From Planctomycetaceae bacterium (GTDB lineage: Bacteria > Planctomycetota > Phycisphaerae > Phycisphaerales > SM1A02), in the NCBI GenBank assembly GCA_947474205.1, contig CANJIC010000010.1, forward strand, positions 1-18,730: a DNA stretch of 18,730 nt, read 5' to 3'. This document shows positions 6,927 to 14,637 of the stretch, in pieces; the first letter of the stretch is position 1, and each line of letters starts with the position of its first letter. The notes under the pieces are model-generated. The model saw only the letters and a list, made by a program, of their open reading frames with translations, had not been told where the DNA came from and ran no database searches. Made by a program: the position numbers and the translations under genes.

Positions 6927-7727
6927 ATGGCGTTGCTTTGCAAAGTGAAATGGTTGCGCCTTGCAAATGCCTTGCCACAGTTATGGCGGCTCAACACAAA
7001 TCAAAACGCGCTGCTGGCGCTCTGCGGAATTTTGCTTTCTGGAATTGTTGGCGCGCTCATATTGCGCGCCATGGGCGTGAGTACAGAGAACCCCTTGCCA
7101 CCAAGCGCATTGCTAACGGCGTTGGTCGCTGGATCACTCACCACAATCACAGCATTTGTGGCCTTGCAACATTTTTCGCACACGTCCACGCTGGACACAA
7201 AACTTGAAACCGTGGCAGTACTCAAAGCGATGGGTGTTGCAACAAGCATCGCCACAGGAGTGGTTGCTTTTTTAATTGTGTGGCCCTTGATTCAAATGAC
7301 ATCCGCGCTGGGTGGCGTGATTCAATTTCAATTCACGGATATGCGCGCGCCAATCGTGGGGCACCAATTTCTAGAAACCATTCGCGATCAGGGAAATAAT
7401 CCTGTGACGTGGGGGTTGGTGTTCACCATTGTGATACTTGGCCCGCTTGCGGAAGAAATAATTTGGCGCGGCGCCATTCAGCAAGGTCTGAAACAAATTG
7501 GAGTGCCGCGCGTGGGCGCGCTATTGATTACGGCCGTCATGTTTGCGTTGGTTCATTGGGGCGCGGTGCCAAAATATGGCCACGCCGCAGCCATTCCAGC
7601 GTTGGCCGTATTTGGCGTGGCGCTTGGATTTCTTATGGAGCGCACCGGACGTTTGTGGAGTTCGTTTGTGGCGCACGCCCTGTTTAATTGTGCAAATATT
7701 TTCCTGTTCTCTATGCTTCCTTCATGA
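6927..7727 (+). CDS. CPBP family glutamic-type intramembrane protease
   Basis: This 266-residue integral membrane protein is of the CAAX-prenyl-protease/bacteriocin-processing (Abi/Rce1) type. All signature motifs are present: Glu176-Glu177 and Arg181 in AEEIIWRG, Phe206/His210 in FALVHWG, and His250/Asn254 in HALFNCAN. These form the active site of Rce1-like proteases. Hydrophobic segments lie at about 28-48, 62-82, 105-125, 160-175, 196-212, 222-238 and 245-263. I chose the ATG at 6927 because GGGA lies 6 nt upstream; the longer open frame to 6588 runs antisense through trpC and is rejected. The stop overlaps the trpS ATG (ATGA). The substrate is unknown; envelope protein processing is only a guess from the family. 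Confidence 0.9.
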   Translation: MALLCKVKWLRLANALPQLWRLNTNQNALLALCGILLSGIVGALILRAMGVSTENPLPPSALLTALVAGSLTTITAFVALQHFSHTSTLDTKLETVAVLKAMGVATSIATGVVAFLIVWPLIQMTSALGGVIQFQFTDMRAPIVGHQFLETIRDQGNNPVTWGLVFTIVILGPLAEEIIWRGAIQQGLKQIGVPRVGALLITAVMFALVHWGAVPKYGHAAAIPALAVFGVALGFLMERTGRLWSSFVAHALFNCANIFLFSMLPS

Positions 7728-8821
7728 ACGCCGCCGATTCTCACGCACGCGCCGCAAGCAGGTCCCGCATTCTGACTGGCGACACTCCAACAGGCCGGCT
7801 GCATTTGGGTCATTGGGTTGGCAGCGCCAAGCGCCGTGTGCAATTGCAACACACGCATGATTGTTATTTCATTGTGGCCAACTATCACGCCTTCACCACG
7901 CGCGCCGACAAGCCCAAGGACATTCGTGGCGATTCGCTGGAAATTGTGCGTGATTTAATCGCCATGGGAATTGATCCAGATCTTTCAACTATTTTTCTGC
8001 AAAGCGAAGTGCCAACAATTCACGAGCTCACGTTTCTGTTCGCCATGTTGTTGCCGTTCAATCGCGTCATGCGCAATCCAACGTTGAAAGATGAAATCAA
8101 GGTGAAGGATTTGGGCGAGACGTATTCATTTGGATTTCCGTTGTACGCGGTTGGGCAATGCGCGGACATTCTTTCGTTTCGCCCAGAGGGTGTTCCAGTT
8201 GGTGAGGACCAAGTGCCGCATTTAGAAATGACGCGCGAGGTCGCTCGCCGCTTCAATCACATGTATTGCGGCGTGAATGAGAAGGCCGAGGATCATGAGC
8301 ACGTGCAACTTGGCGGAGTATTTCCCGTGCCGCGTGCGGAGGTTGGCGAAGTGGGTCGCCTTATGGGCGTTGATGGAAAAAATAAAATGAGCAAGAGCCT
8401 GGGCAACGCCATCTTTATTTCGGATCCGCCCAAAGAAGTTGAAAAGAAAGTCATGCGTATTTTTACTGGCCGCCAAAGCGCCACTGAACCAGGCGACGTG
8501 AAGAACGCGCTCTTTCAATATGTGGAGGCCTTCATTACCGACACCACGCGCGTTGCGGAACTGAAGGATCTCTACACGCGCGGCGACAACATTGGCGACG
8601 GTCATATAAAGAAGGAAGTGGCGCAAGCCATTAACGCGCTGCTTGCGCCAATGCAAAAACGCCGCGCCGCGCTGGAAGGTCGCGACGATTTGGTTCTGGA
8701 TATTTTGCGAGCGGGTTGCCGCAAAGCAAACGTGACCGCGGAAGCCACTTTAGAGTCCGCGCGCAAGGCTGCTGGGCTGCATTTCTTCCCGCGCACGCTT
8801 TCATATTCCGCTCATTCTTAA
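7724..8821 (+). CDS. trpS: Tryptophanyl-tRNA synthetase
   Basis: TrpS is a class I aminoacyl-tRNA synthetase that charges tRNA(Trp). The 365-residue protein carries the first ATP-binding signature HLGH (27-30, within TPTGRLHLGH), the family block VGEDQVPHLEMTRE (159-172) and the second signature KMSKS (221-225), followed by the usual GNAIFISDPP. The length is near normal with a short extra tail. The start ATG at 7724 overlaps the protease stop as ATGA. An upstream in-frame ATG at 7688 lies inside the protease gene and adds no conserved sequence. The overlap implies translational coupling with the protease. The proximity of trpC, one gene away but divergent, may be chance. Confidence 0.96.
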   Translation: MNAADSHARAASRSRILTGDTPTGRLHLGHWVGSAKRRVQLQHTHDCYFIVANYHAFTTRADKPKDIRGDSLEIVRDLIAMGIDPDLSTIFLQSEVPTIHELTFLFAMLLPFNRVMRNPTLKDEIKVKDLGETYSFGFPLYAVGQCADILSFRPEGVPVGEDQVPHLEMTREVARRFNHMYCGVNEKAEDHEHVQLGGVFPVPRAEVGEVGRLMGVDGKNKMSKSLGNAIFISDPPKEVEKKVMRIFTGRQSATEPGDVKNALFQYVEAFITDTTRVAELKDLYTRGDNIGDGHIKKEVAQAINALLAPMQKRRAALEGRDDLVLDILRAGCRKANVTAEATLESARKAAGLHFFPRTLSYSAHS

Positions 8822-9142
8822 TCTGATAGCGGAATCATTTGGTTTGAAAGCGCGGTGGTGAAAAGGATTGACTTTACAAGCGTTCGATTGGTTACTTTCA
8901 AAAATTGAAAGCGGAAAATTGCCCAGCTGACCTGGGAAACTGATTTCAATAACCCTATTTTGCGCCTTTGAACGGGGATCCTGAAATTATATTTGTATTT
9001 TGAACACCTCGCCTGCAAATTGCCGCTTGCGTTGCGTCTGATTTGTGTAACTGTGACTTCATCAGACATTTGAATCCACCGCCAATTTCGTTATCTTTGC
9101 AGTTCTGTCCTTGTTTCATCCGATTTCTTTGTCACCACTGCC
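8822..9142. other. Gap between trpS and the small Cys/His ORF
   Basis: I see no certain gene here. An 83-codon minus-strand frame (8818-9069) begins with ATG preceded by GGTGGA at a 5-nt spacing, but its codon use (AGG, AGA, ATA, GGG) is unlike the neighbours and its product is not recognisable. Two inverted repeats are visible: CTTTCAA/TTGAAAG at 8895-8911, and GTCTGAT/ATCAGAC at 9036-9067 with an 18-nt spacer. A weak promoter-like TTGAAC (8968) with TATATT (8988) has too short a spacer. Confidence 0.5.
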
Positions 9143-9436
9143 ATGAACCTAACTTCCAACAAAAACGCTGACCACTTCTGCCCGCACATGGATGCGGGAG
9201 ATTTGCGATGCAACCACCGCTTCACAATGGCGACGGTTGCCAGCGCGTTTTCGGTGTGTTGCAACGCCTTTCACGGTTGCGCAACATTTCACCGAATCAA
9301 TATGGAAGAGTCGCATGGCACGCTGGAAAAACCCGTTGTCATTCTGCGCCCCATTCGTGGCGCTGGCGACGGAGCCCTTCCAGTACAGGTGACAGCACAT
9401 GGACAAACCATCTCCATTCGATCACGCGGCGCGTGA
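9143..9436 (+). CDS. Small Cys/His-rich hypothetical protein
   Basis: This is a 97-residue frame of unknown function. The first half is rich in Cys and His: Cys13 and His15 (HFCPHMD), Cys23 (DLRCNHRF), Cys39-Cys40, His44, Cys46 (AFHGCATF) and His50. The C-P-x(7)-R-C-x(3)-F-x(10)-C-x(6)-C-x(3)-[FY] spacing resembles small Cys-rich proteins I recall from planctomycetes and deltaproteobacteria, which suggests a metal site. The C-terminal half looks less ordered. It ends within the first 13 codons of the recombinase gene (38-nt overlap in another frame), so the two are probably cotranscribed. No good ribosome binding site precedes the ATG at 9143. I infer it is real from the Cys pattern, the codon use and the position. 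Confidence 0.55.
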   Translation: MNLTSNKNADHFCPHMDAGDLRCNHRFTMATVASAFSVCCNAFHGCATFHRINMEESHGTLEKPVVILRPIRGAGDGALPVQVTAHGQTISIRSRGA

Positions 9437-10322
9437 ATTTTTAAATTGGGCGCGCATTGAAACTGGGCTCAGCGCTTCAACGCTTGAGGCCTACGGACGC
9501 GACTTGCGATACATGAAGGAATATTTGGTTGGGGCCGGAGTGAAATCGCCGGACGCTGTTCGCATGGAACATTTGGCGCAGCATCTTCAGCAACTGAAAC
9601 GCGAGCGTGGATTGGACTCAAGCACCGTCACGCGCCACCTTGCATCCATGCGGGTTTTTTTTAGATGGCTGCAGGCGGAAAGAAAAATTGCGCGTGACCC
9701 AGCTCGCTTGCTTGATCGACCGCATCGATGGCGAAGATTGCCAGGAACGCTGACGCCTGGACAAATGCGGAAATTGGTCGAGGCGCCAAACGCGGAGACA
9801 GGTGATTTATGGCGGCGTGATCGCGCCATGCTTGAAGTGATGTACGCATCTGGTTTGCGCGCCAGTGAAGTTGGCACGCTGAAGATGAATGATTTCAACG
9901 CGACGCTTGGCTGCGTTATTGTGATTGGAAAGGGAAACAAACAACGCATGGTTCCTGTTGGCGAGCCCGCGATTGCGGCGATTGATGAATATGTGAAAGA
10001 GACGCGCCCATCATTGACGCGCTTTCGCGATGGGCGCGACCTGTTCAGATTGTTTCTTTCGTTTAGTGGCAAGCCGCTTGAACGCGTGGCTGTGTGGCAA
10101 ATTGTGCGCAAGTACGCGGATTTGTCGGGGTTACACGGCGTGCATCCACATAAATTGCGCCATTCATTTGCCACGCATTTGTTAAGTGGCGGCGCCGACC
10201 TTCGAGTGGTGCAGGAACTTCTTGGACACGCCGACATTGCCACAACGGAAATTTACACGCATGTGGATCAGCGGCGCTTGCGCGAGGTGTTGCGAAAGTT
10301 TCATCCACGCGAGGCAAGTTGA
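9399..10322 (+). CDS. xerD: Tyrosine recombinase XerC/XerD
   Basis: Site-specific tyrosine recombinases of this family resolve chromosome dimers at dif during division. The 307-residue protein has the N-terminal SAM-like core-binding domain (about 5-95) and the catalytic domain (about 115-300). The full catalytic set is visible: Arg154 (SGLRASEV), Lys178 (GKGNKQR), His251 and Arg254 (HKLRHSFATHLL), His277 (LLGHADIATT) and Tyr286 (EIYTHV). AGGTGA 6 nt upstream supports the ATG at 9399. The size and the lack of mobile-element neighbours argue for a housekeeping Xer protein rather than an integron or phage integrase. XerC and XerD cannot be told apart with certainty by eye, so the symbol is tentative. 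No dif site was recognised. Confidence 0.9.
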   Translation: MDKPSPFDHAAREFLNWARIETGLSASTLEAYGRDLRYMKEYLVGAGVKSPDAVRMEHLAQHLQQLKRERGLDSSTVTRHLASMRVFFRWLQAERKIARDPARLLDRPHRWRRLPGTLTPGQMRKLVEAPNAETGDLWRRDRAMLEVMYASGLRASEVGTLKMNDFNATLGCVIVIGKGNKQRMVPVGEPAIAAIDEYVKETRPSLTRFRDGRDLFRLFLSFSGKPLERVAVWQIVRKYADLSGLHGVHPHKLRHSFATHLLSGGADLRVVQELLGHADIATTEIYTHVDQRRLREVLRKFHPREAS

Positions 10323-10332
10323 TGCAAAATTC

Positions 10333-10372
10333 TGGGGCGTAGTGCGTGATGCGCCTGGTGGTGTGCGCCCCA
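10333..10372. terminator. GC-rich inverted repeat between xerD and zwf
   Basis: TGGGGCG (10333-10339) and CGCCCCA (10366-10372) can pair as a 7-bp GC-rich stem around a 26-nt loop. It lies 11 nt after the xerD stop. No T-run follows directly. It could be a terminator for xerD or a leader structure ahead of zwf. Confidence 0.35.
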
Positions 10373-10435
10373 TGATTTATTTGAAATACAAAGTGGCGCT
10401 TGGGACATTTTTAAATTGACAAGAAGCGTTAGGCT

Positions 10436-11941
10436 ATGAACATGCGAACAGCCGACCCATGCGTTCTAATTATTCTTGGCGCCAGCGGCGACTTGACCAG
10501 CCGCAAACTTATTCCGGCCATGTATGAAATGGCGGAGGCTGGTTTTTTAAATCCCGCCACATGCATTCTTGGCATGAGCCGCACTGTAAAGACGGACGCC
10601 GAGTGGCGTGATGAATTGAAACCTTGGCTGCAAAAACAGGTGAAGGGTTTCCGCGAGGACGTGTGGGCGGAATTTGCCAAGAGAATTTTTTACATGGCGG
10701 GCGACGCCGCCACCAGCGAGCCTTATCCACGGCTTGCCGCGCGCGTGGCGGAACTTGATACGCAGCGCAAGTGCGCGCAAAATGTTCTGTTCTTCATGAG
10801 CGTGGCGCCTGAGTTGTACGAGCCCATCGTGGCGCAAATTGACGCGGCCGCAATGGTGACCGAGGGTCGCCGTTGGTGCAGCATTACGCCCAACAACAAA
10901 TCATGGCAGCGCATTATTGTTGAGAAGCCGTTTGGTTTTGACGACGAAAGCGCGGGCAGTTTGAACCGCGCGCTTGGACGCGTGTTTGAAGAGGACGCGA
11001 TTTACAGAATTGATCACTACCTTGGAAAAGAAGTTGTGCAAAATCTGTTGGTGTTTCGTTTCGCCAATTCGCTGTTTGAGCCGGTGTGGAATCATCGCTA
11101 TATCGACCATGTGCAAATCACCGCGGCGGAAACCGTGGGCGTTGGCCAGCGCACCGCGTTCTATGACAAGACGGGCGCCATTCGCGACATGATTCAAAGC
11201 CATTTGTTGCAGGTCATGGCGTTTGTGGCCATGGAACCGCCCACTAGTTTTTCCGCGGATCACATTCGCTCCGAGAAAATTAAAGTGGTTGACGCGCTGC
11301 AAACTCCGCCGCTAGAAAGTGTCGCGGAGTGGGGATCGCTTGGTCAATATGCGGGCGATGGCAACGAGGGCGCGTACCACGATCTGAAGGGCGTTGAACC
11401 AAATTCCAAAACGGAAACATTTGCCGCGCTGAAAATGCATTTTGATAATTGGCGCTGGTCCAAGGTTCCGTTTTATTTGCGCACCGGCAAGCGCCTGGCG
11501 CGCAAGAGCACGCAGGTTGTGATTCAGTTCAAACCACCAGCGGCCAATCTGTTCAAGAAAATTGTTTCGACCCCGCTAGCTGGAAACAGAATGACCATTG
11601 ATATTGCGCCCAACGAGCAATTAAAAATTCAATTTAACGCCAAGGTTCCTGGGCCAATGAATATTCAGCCCGTTGAAATGGAAATGGATTACGCGGATTC
11701 ATTCAGCGCCACGGTGGTGGAGGCGTATGGACCACTGATGATTGACGCCATGCGTGGTGACCAAAGTTTGTTTAAGCACCGGCTTGAAGTGGAGAGCGCG
11801 TGGAACGCAATCATGCCGTTCCTGAACGATGCAAGCGCGCCACTACGAAAAAATATTCAAGGCAATTACGCGCCCGGTTCATGGGGACCTCAATCCGCCA
11901 CGGATCTTTTAGCGCGTGACGGAAGAACCTGGGCGGTGTGA
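10436..11941 (+). CDS. zwf: Glucose-6-phosphate 1-dehydrogenase
   Basis: Zwf oxidises glucose-6-phosphate to 6-phosphoglucono-lactone with NADP+, the entry step of the oxidative pentose phosphate pathway. The 501-residue protein is full length. It shows the dinucleotide-binding GASGDLTSRKL (15-25), IVEKPFG (161-167) and the substrate/active-site block RIDHYLGKE (191-199) with the catalytic His. Further family blocks are FANSLFEPVWNHRYIDHVQI, GAIRDMIQSHLLQV, RTGKRLARK and PYADSF-like DYADSF. The start may be the ATG at 10436 or the one two codons later at 10442, which has AGG at a better spacing. Pgl, the next enzyme of the pathway, follows 78 bp downstream on the same strand; no gnd gene is present. 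Confidence 0.97.
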   Translation: MNMRTADPCVLIILGASGDLTSRKLIPAMYEMAEAGFLNPATCILGMSRTVKTDAEWRDELKPWLQKQVKGFREDVWAEFAKRIFYMAGDAATSEPYPRLAARVAELDTQRKCAQNVLFFMSVAPELYEPIVAQIDAAAMVTEGRRWCSITPNNKSWQRIIVEKPFGFDDESAGSLNRALGRVFEEDAIYRIDHYLGKEVVQNLLVFRFANSLFEPVWNHRYIDHVQITAAETVGVGQRTAFYDKTGAIRDMIQSHLLQVMAFVAMEPPTSFSADHIRSEKIKVVDALQTPPLESVAEWGSLGQYAGDGNEGAYHDLKGVEPNSKTETFAALKMHFDNWRWSKVPFYLRTGKRLARKSTQVVIQFKPPAANLFKKIVSTPLAGNRMTIDIAPNEQLKIQFNAKVPGPMNIQPVEMEMDYADSFSATVVEAYGPLMIDAMRGDQSLFKHRLEVESAWNAIMPFLNDASAPLRKNIQGNYAPGSWGPQSATDLLARDGRTWAV

Positions 11942-12019
11942 TTTCTATTTGCAATTTAAAATGTGTTCACCCAGAAATGCGTGTTGATTGAACAAACTAT
12001 CAACGGCTACTATTCAAAC

Positions 12020-12814
12020 ATGAGCGATCTTCTTCCAACCGATTTACGCGACACGCCCATCAAGGCGCCGCCGCTTCCTGGAAAAATTGTTTCACGCGAG
12101 GATTCAGAGGGTGTCTTTTCCGCGCTTAGTGCGGACCTACTTTTGCATTCTCTAAATTGCGTGAACACGTTTGGTAACTTTCATGTTGCTCTTTCTGGTG
12201 GCACAACACCCATGCCGTTGTACAACCAACTGATGTATGACCCGCGTTACCGCGCAATTCCTTGGGAAAAAACCCACCTTTGGATTGTGGATGAGCGCCA
12301 CGTTCCGTTTGACAATGAGTTGAGCAATTTCCGCCAGATCAAGGAAATTATTGTGGATCACACGGACATTCCGGCGGATCATGTTCATCCAATGCAAACT
12401 TCATTGGCTGACCCAGCGGCTGATTATGAAAAAACATATTTGAAAGTTCTTTCAAGCCGGCCGAGGGGGCAGAATCGTCTTGACTATGTGTTGCTTGGCA
12501 TGGGAGACAACGGTCACACCGCAAGTTTGTTTCCGCACACGCCGGTGCTGGAGGAGCGCGTTAAATTTGTCGATGTGTGCGAGGGTCCAACCGTGACGCC
12601 GCCGCCGCGAATCACTATGACTTATGCCGCCATCAATGCCGCGCGATTTGTGGCGGTGTTGGTGCTTGGTGAAAAGAAGACCGCCATGTTGCACCAAGTG
12701 GCGACTGGCCAAGACACATATCAGGCGTTACCCATAAAGGGCGTTCATCCAATTAGCGGTGAGTTTGTTTGGTATGTGGATCGCGCGGCGTGCGAAGGCA
12801 GGTCGGCGGAATAA
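12020..12814 (+). CDS. pgl: 6-phosphogluconolactonase
   Basis: Pgl hydrolyses the lactone made by Zwf to 6-phosphogluconate. The 264-residue protein belongs to the NagB/DevB-like family and shows VALSGGTTPMPLY (56-68), WIVDERHVPFDNELSNFRQI (88-107) and GMGDNGHTASLFPHT (160-174). These are the typical substrate-binding and catalytic blocks. The ATG at 12020 was chosen by fit to the family. An in-frame GTG at 11963 would add 19 unconserved residues. There is no clear ribosome binding site at either. It is the second gene of a probable zwf-pgl unit and is convergent with ruvX. The 117-bp gap after it shows no strong terminator. Confidence 0.95.
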   Translation: MSDLLPTDLRDTPIKAPPLPGKIVSREDSEGVFSALSADLLLHSLNCVNTFGNFHVALSGGTTPMPLYNQLMYDPRYRAIPWEKTHLWIVDERHVPFDNELSNFRQIKEIIVDHTDIPADHVHPMQTSLADPAADYEKTYLKVLSSRPRGQNRLDYVLLGMGDNGHTASLFPHTPVLEERVKFVDVCEGPTVTPPPRITMTYAAINAARFVAVLVLGEKKTAMLHQVATGQDTYQALPIKGVHPISGEFVWYVDRAACEGRSAE

Positions 12815-12931
12815 TTTTTTTCGCGCGCATACATGTAGTCAATCAAGTTTCCAAAGCGGCACGTTCATGTGTTGAATGACAATTCATTTACTTGCCCATA
12901 TTGTGTTGCGTTGATCAGCCGTCCAATTTTT

Positions 12932-13396
12932 TTAAGACTCGCTTGGTGATTCACCGGTTTGTAAATCAGGCTGGGCACGCGCGCGCAAGAAATCCTCAAG
13001 TATGGCTGCGGCCGCCAAGGAATCACGCAGCGCTTTTTTTTCCGCGTGCGTGCGGCCCGACTGCGCCATGCGCGAATCCGCTTCAAAAGTTGTCAGGCGT
13101 TCGTCGTGTAAATGAATTGGCTTGTTCGTAATTTGCGAAATTTGTAATGCAAACTCGCGCACCGCCTTGCTGGCCGCGCCCTCGCTGTCATCCATGTTCA
13201 GCGGAAGCCCAATCACAATTTCATCCGGCGCATTTTCTTCTATGACTTTTTTCAGGGCCGCAAAAAGCGCAGGACCCTTGGCCACATTGATGGTTCCAAT
13301 GGGCGACACAATATTGGTGAGAGAATCGCCAAGCGCCAAGCCGGTTCTGCGATCACCAAGATCAAGCGCAAGAAATCGGGCGATCTTTTTTGTCAT
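12932..13396 (-). CDS. ruvX: Putative Holliday junction resolvase RuvX/YqgF
   Basis: This 154-residue protein has the RNase H-like fold of the YqgF family, which is linked to pre-16S rRNA processing and to Holliday junction resolution. Visible motifs are ALDLGDRRTGLALGD with Asp12 (10-24), IVIGLPLNMDDSEG (60-73), HDERLTT with the conserved acidic pair (97-103), and RDSLAAAAILEDFL (124-137) with Asp125. All the acidic positions expected for metal-dependent nuclease activity are present. It is probably the last gene of the ruvA-guanylyltransferase-ruvX set, 51 bp after the guanylyltransferase stop. That gap contains a 12-bp tandem repeat (13415-13438). No strong ribosome binding site is seen near the ATG at 13396. 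Confidence 0.9.
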   Translation of the reverse strand: MTKKIARFLALDLGDRRTGLALGDSLTNIVSPIGTINVAKGPALFAALKKVIEENAPDEIVIGLPLNMDDSEGAASKAVREFALQISQITNKPIHLHDERLTTFEADSRMAQSGRTHAEKKALRDSLAAAAILEDFLRARAQPDLQTGESPSES

Positions 13397-13414
13397 TGTG
13401 TGATTTTTGTTCCG

Positions 13415-13438
13415 TGCTTCAAGACTTGCTTCAAGACG
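13415..13438. repeat. 12-bp tandem direct repeat upstream of ruvX
   Basis: TGCTTCAAGACT (13415-13426) is followed immediately by TGCTTCAAGACG (13427-13438), 11 of 12 bases identical. It fills much of the 51-bp gap between the guanylyltransferase stop and the ruvX start. It could be a regulatory binding site or a slippage duplication. Confidence 0.7.
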
Positions 13439-13447
13439 CGAAATAAT

Positions 13448-14527
13448 TTACTGCAATTTTGGCGGCACGCTAGTTGCAATTTCCTTCACGCGCTCCGCCA
13501 TGTCGGCGCGGCAGACCAATGTCGCGTCCTTGGTTCGCACCACAATCACGTTCTCCAAACCAATCACGCTCACGGTGTGGTGCGCGTCGTCGCTGGCCAC
13601 GGAAATATTTTTGCAATCCAAGTTCGCCGTCTCACAATTAGCGCGATTGCCCGCGGAATCGGCGCTTAATGTTTCCGCCCACGACGGCCAACTTCCAACA
13701 TCTTTCCACTGCACGGCCATTGGAACAACCGCAATTGAGCGGCGCGCATCCTTGCTGGCTGGCTCCATAAGCGCGTAGTCAAGACTTATTTTTGGAAGCG
13801 TTGGATAGACCGCGTCGACAACCTGCTTCTGTTGCGGCGTGCCCCACGCGTTCGCAATCTTTTCAAGCCCCGCAAAACTTTCAGGCTTGTACCACGAGAT
13901 CGCCTCCAAACATTTCGCGGCGTGAAATACAAACATGCCACTGTTCCAACTGAATGTCTTTGCCTCCAAATACATCTGCGCAATTTCTTTGGCGGGCTTC
14001 TCCACAAATCGTTTGGCGGCGAAACATTGATCAAAGCCGGCGATTGCATCGCCGCGCTCCACATAGCCGTAACCCGTTGCGGCAAATGTTGGCGTAATTC
14101 CAAATGTCACAAAACGTGTTGGATCTTTTTCGGCAAGTTGAAAGCCGGCGTCAACGCGCCGCGCAAATTCCTCTTGCGGCTCAATCAAGTGGTCGCTGGT
14201 CACAACAATAAAGACCGCGTTTGGATCGCGCTTTGCAAGAACCGCCGCCGCGAAACCAACCGCGTTCAGCGTGTCGCGACCCATGGGCTCGCCCAACCAA
14301 TTTTCATTGGTCAGCGAAGGCACGGCGCGCATGACTTGCTCTTGATAGGAATCCGACGCGCACACCAACCTGCGCTCCGCTGGAACAATTCCCTCCAGGC
14401 GCGCACCCGCGATTTGCAAAAGACTTTTGCCATCAATAAATGGAAGAAGTTGTTTGGGTTGCGCCTTGCGACTCATTGGCCAAAGCCGCGTGCCGCTGCC
14501 ACCAGCCATGATCATTGCATAGCGCAT
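13448..14527 (-). CDS. manC: Mannose-1-phosphate guanylyltransferase
   Basis: ManC makes GDP-mannose from mannose-1-phosphate and GTP, the donor for mannose- and fucose-containing polysaccharides and glycolipids. The 359-residue protein shows the nucleotidyltransferase signature GGSGTRLWPMSR (9-20), PKQLLP, TSDHLI (110-115), RFVEKP (173-178), NSGMFVF (195-201), SLDYALME (248-255) and WKDVGSW (274-280). It ends without the phosphomannose isomerase domain found in bifunctional enzymes, so it is the short monofunctional type. It lies between ruvA and ruvX on the same strand, gaps 110 and 51 bp, an unusual neighbourhood for a sugar-nucleotide gene. No clear ribosome binding site precedes the ATG. 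Confidence 0.94.
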   Translation of the reverse strand: MRYAMIMAGGSGTRLWPMSRKAQPKQLLPFIDGKSLLQIAGARLEGIVPAERRLVCASDSYQEQVMRAVPSLTNENWLGEPMGRDTLNAVGFAAAVLAKRDPNAVFIVVTSDHLIEPQEEFARRVDAGFQLAEKDPTRFVTFGITPTFAATGYGYVERGDAIAGFDQCFAAKRFVEKPAKEIAQMYLEAKTFSWNSGMFVFHAAKCLEAISWYKPESFAGLEKIANAWGTPQQKQVVDAVYPTLPKISLDYALMEPASKDARRSIAVVPMAVQWKDVGSWPSWAETLSADSAGNRANCETANLDCKNISVASDDAHHTVSVIGLENVIVVRTKDATLVCRADMAERVKEIATSVPPKLQ

Positions 14528-14544
14528 ATGTGAATGCTAGCCAA

Positions 14545-14565
14545 ACGCACGAATGATTTGTGCGT
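14545..14565 (-). promoter_or_regulatory. Hairpin in the ruvA-manC gap
   Basis: ACGCAC (14545-14550) and GTGCGT (14560-14565) can form a 6-bp stem with a 9-nt loop, about 18 nt upstream of the guanylyltransferase start codon. It may be a leader structure or a weak terminator for ruvA. No T-run of note follows. Confidence 0.3.
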
Positions 14566-14637
14566 GTCCATTTAAAACCCGCCCCATCATTTGTTGTGAA
14601 TAAAAATGACTCAGCGCGGCCGTGTCGCCAATTCTTT

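Noticed and set aside
6902..8305. Other CACGTG cores (6902-6907 and 8300-8305) as further parS sites
   Set aside because: The flanks (ATCACGTGGGC and GAGCACGTGCAA) do not match the parS arms.
10719..10730. TTATCCACG, a DnaA-box-like sequence in zwf
   Set aside because: It is a single imperfect copy within a coding sequence, with no cluster or AT-rich unwinding region nearby, so it is not evidence of an origin.
13832..14533. 233-codon plus-strand frame
   Set aside because: It is wholly antisense to the guanylyltransferase gene, whose motifs are all intact; the product resembles nothing.
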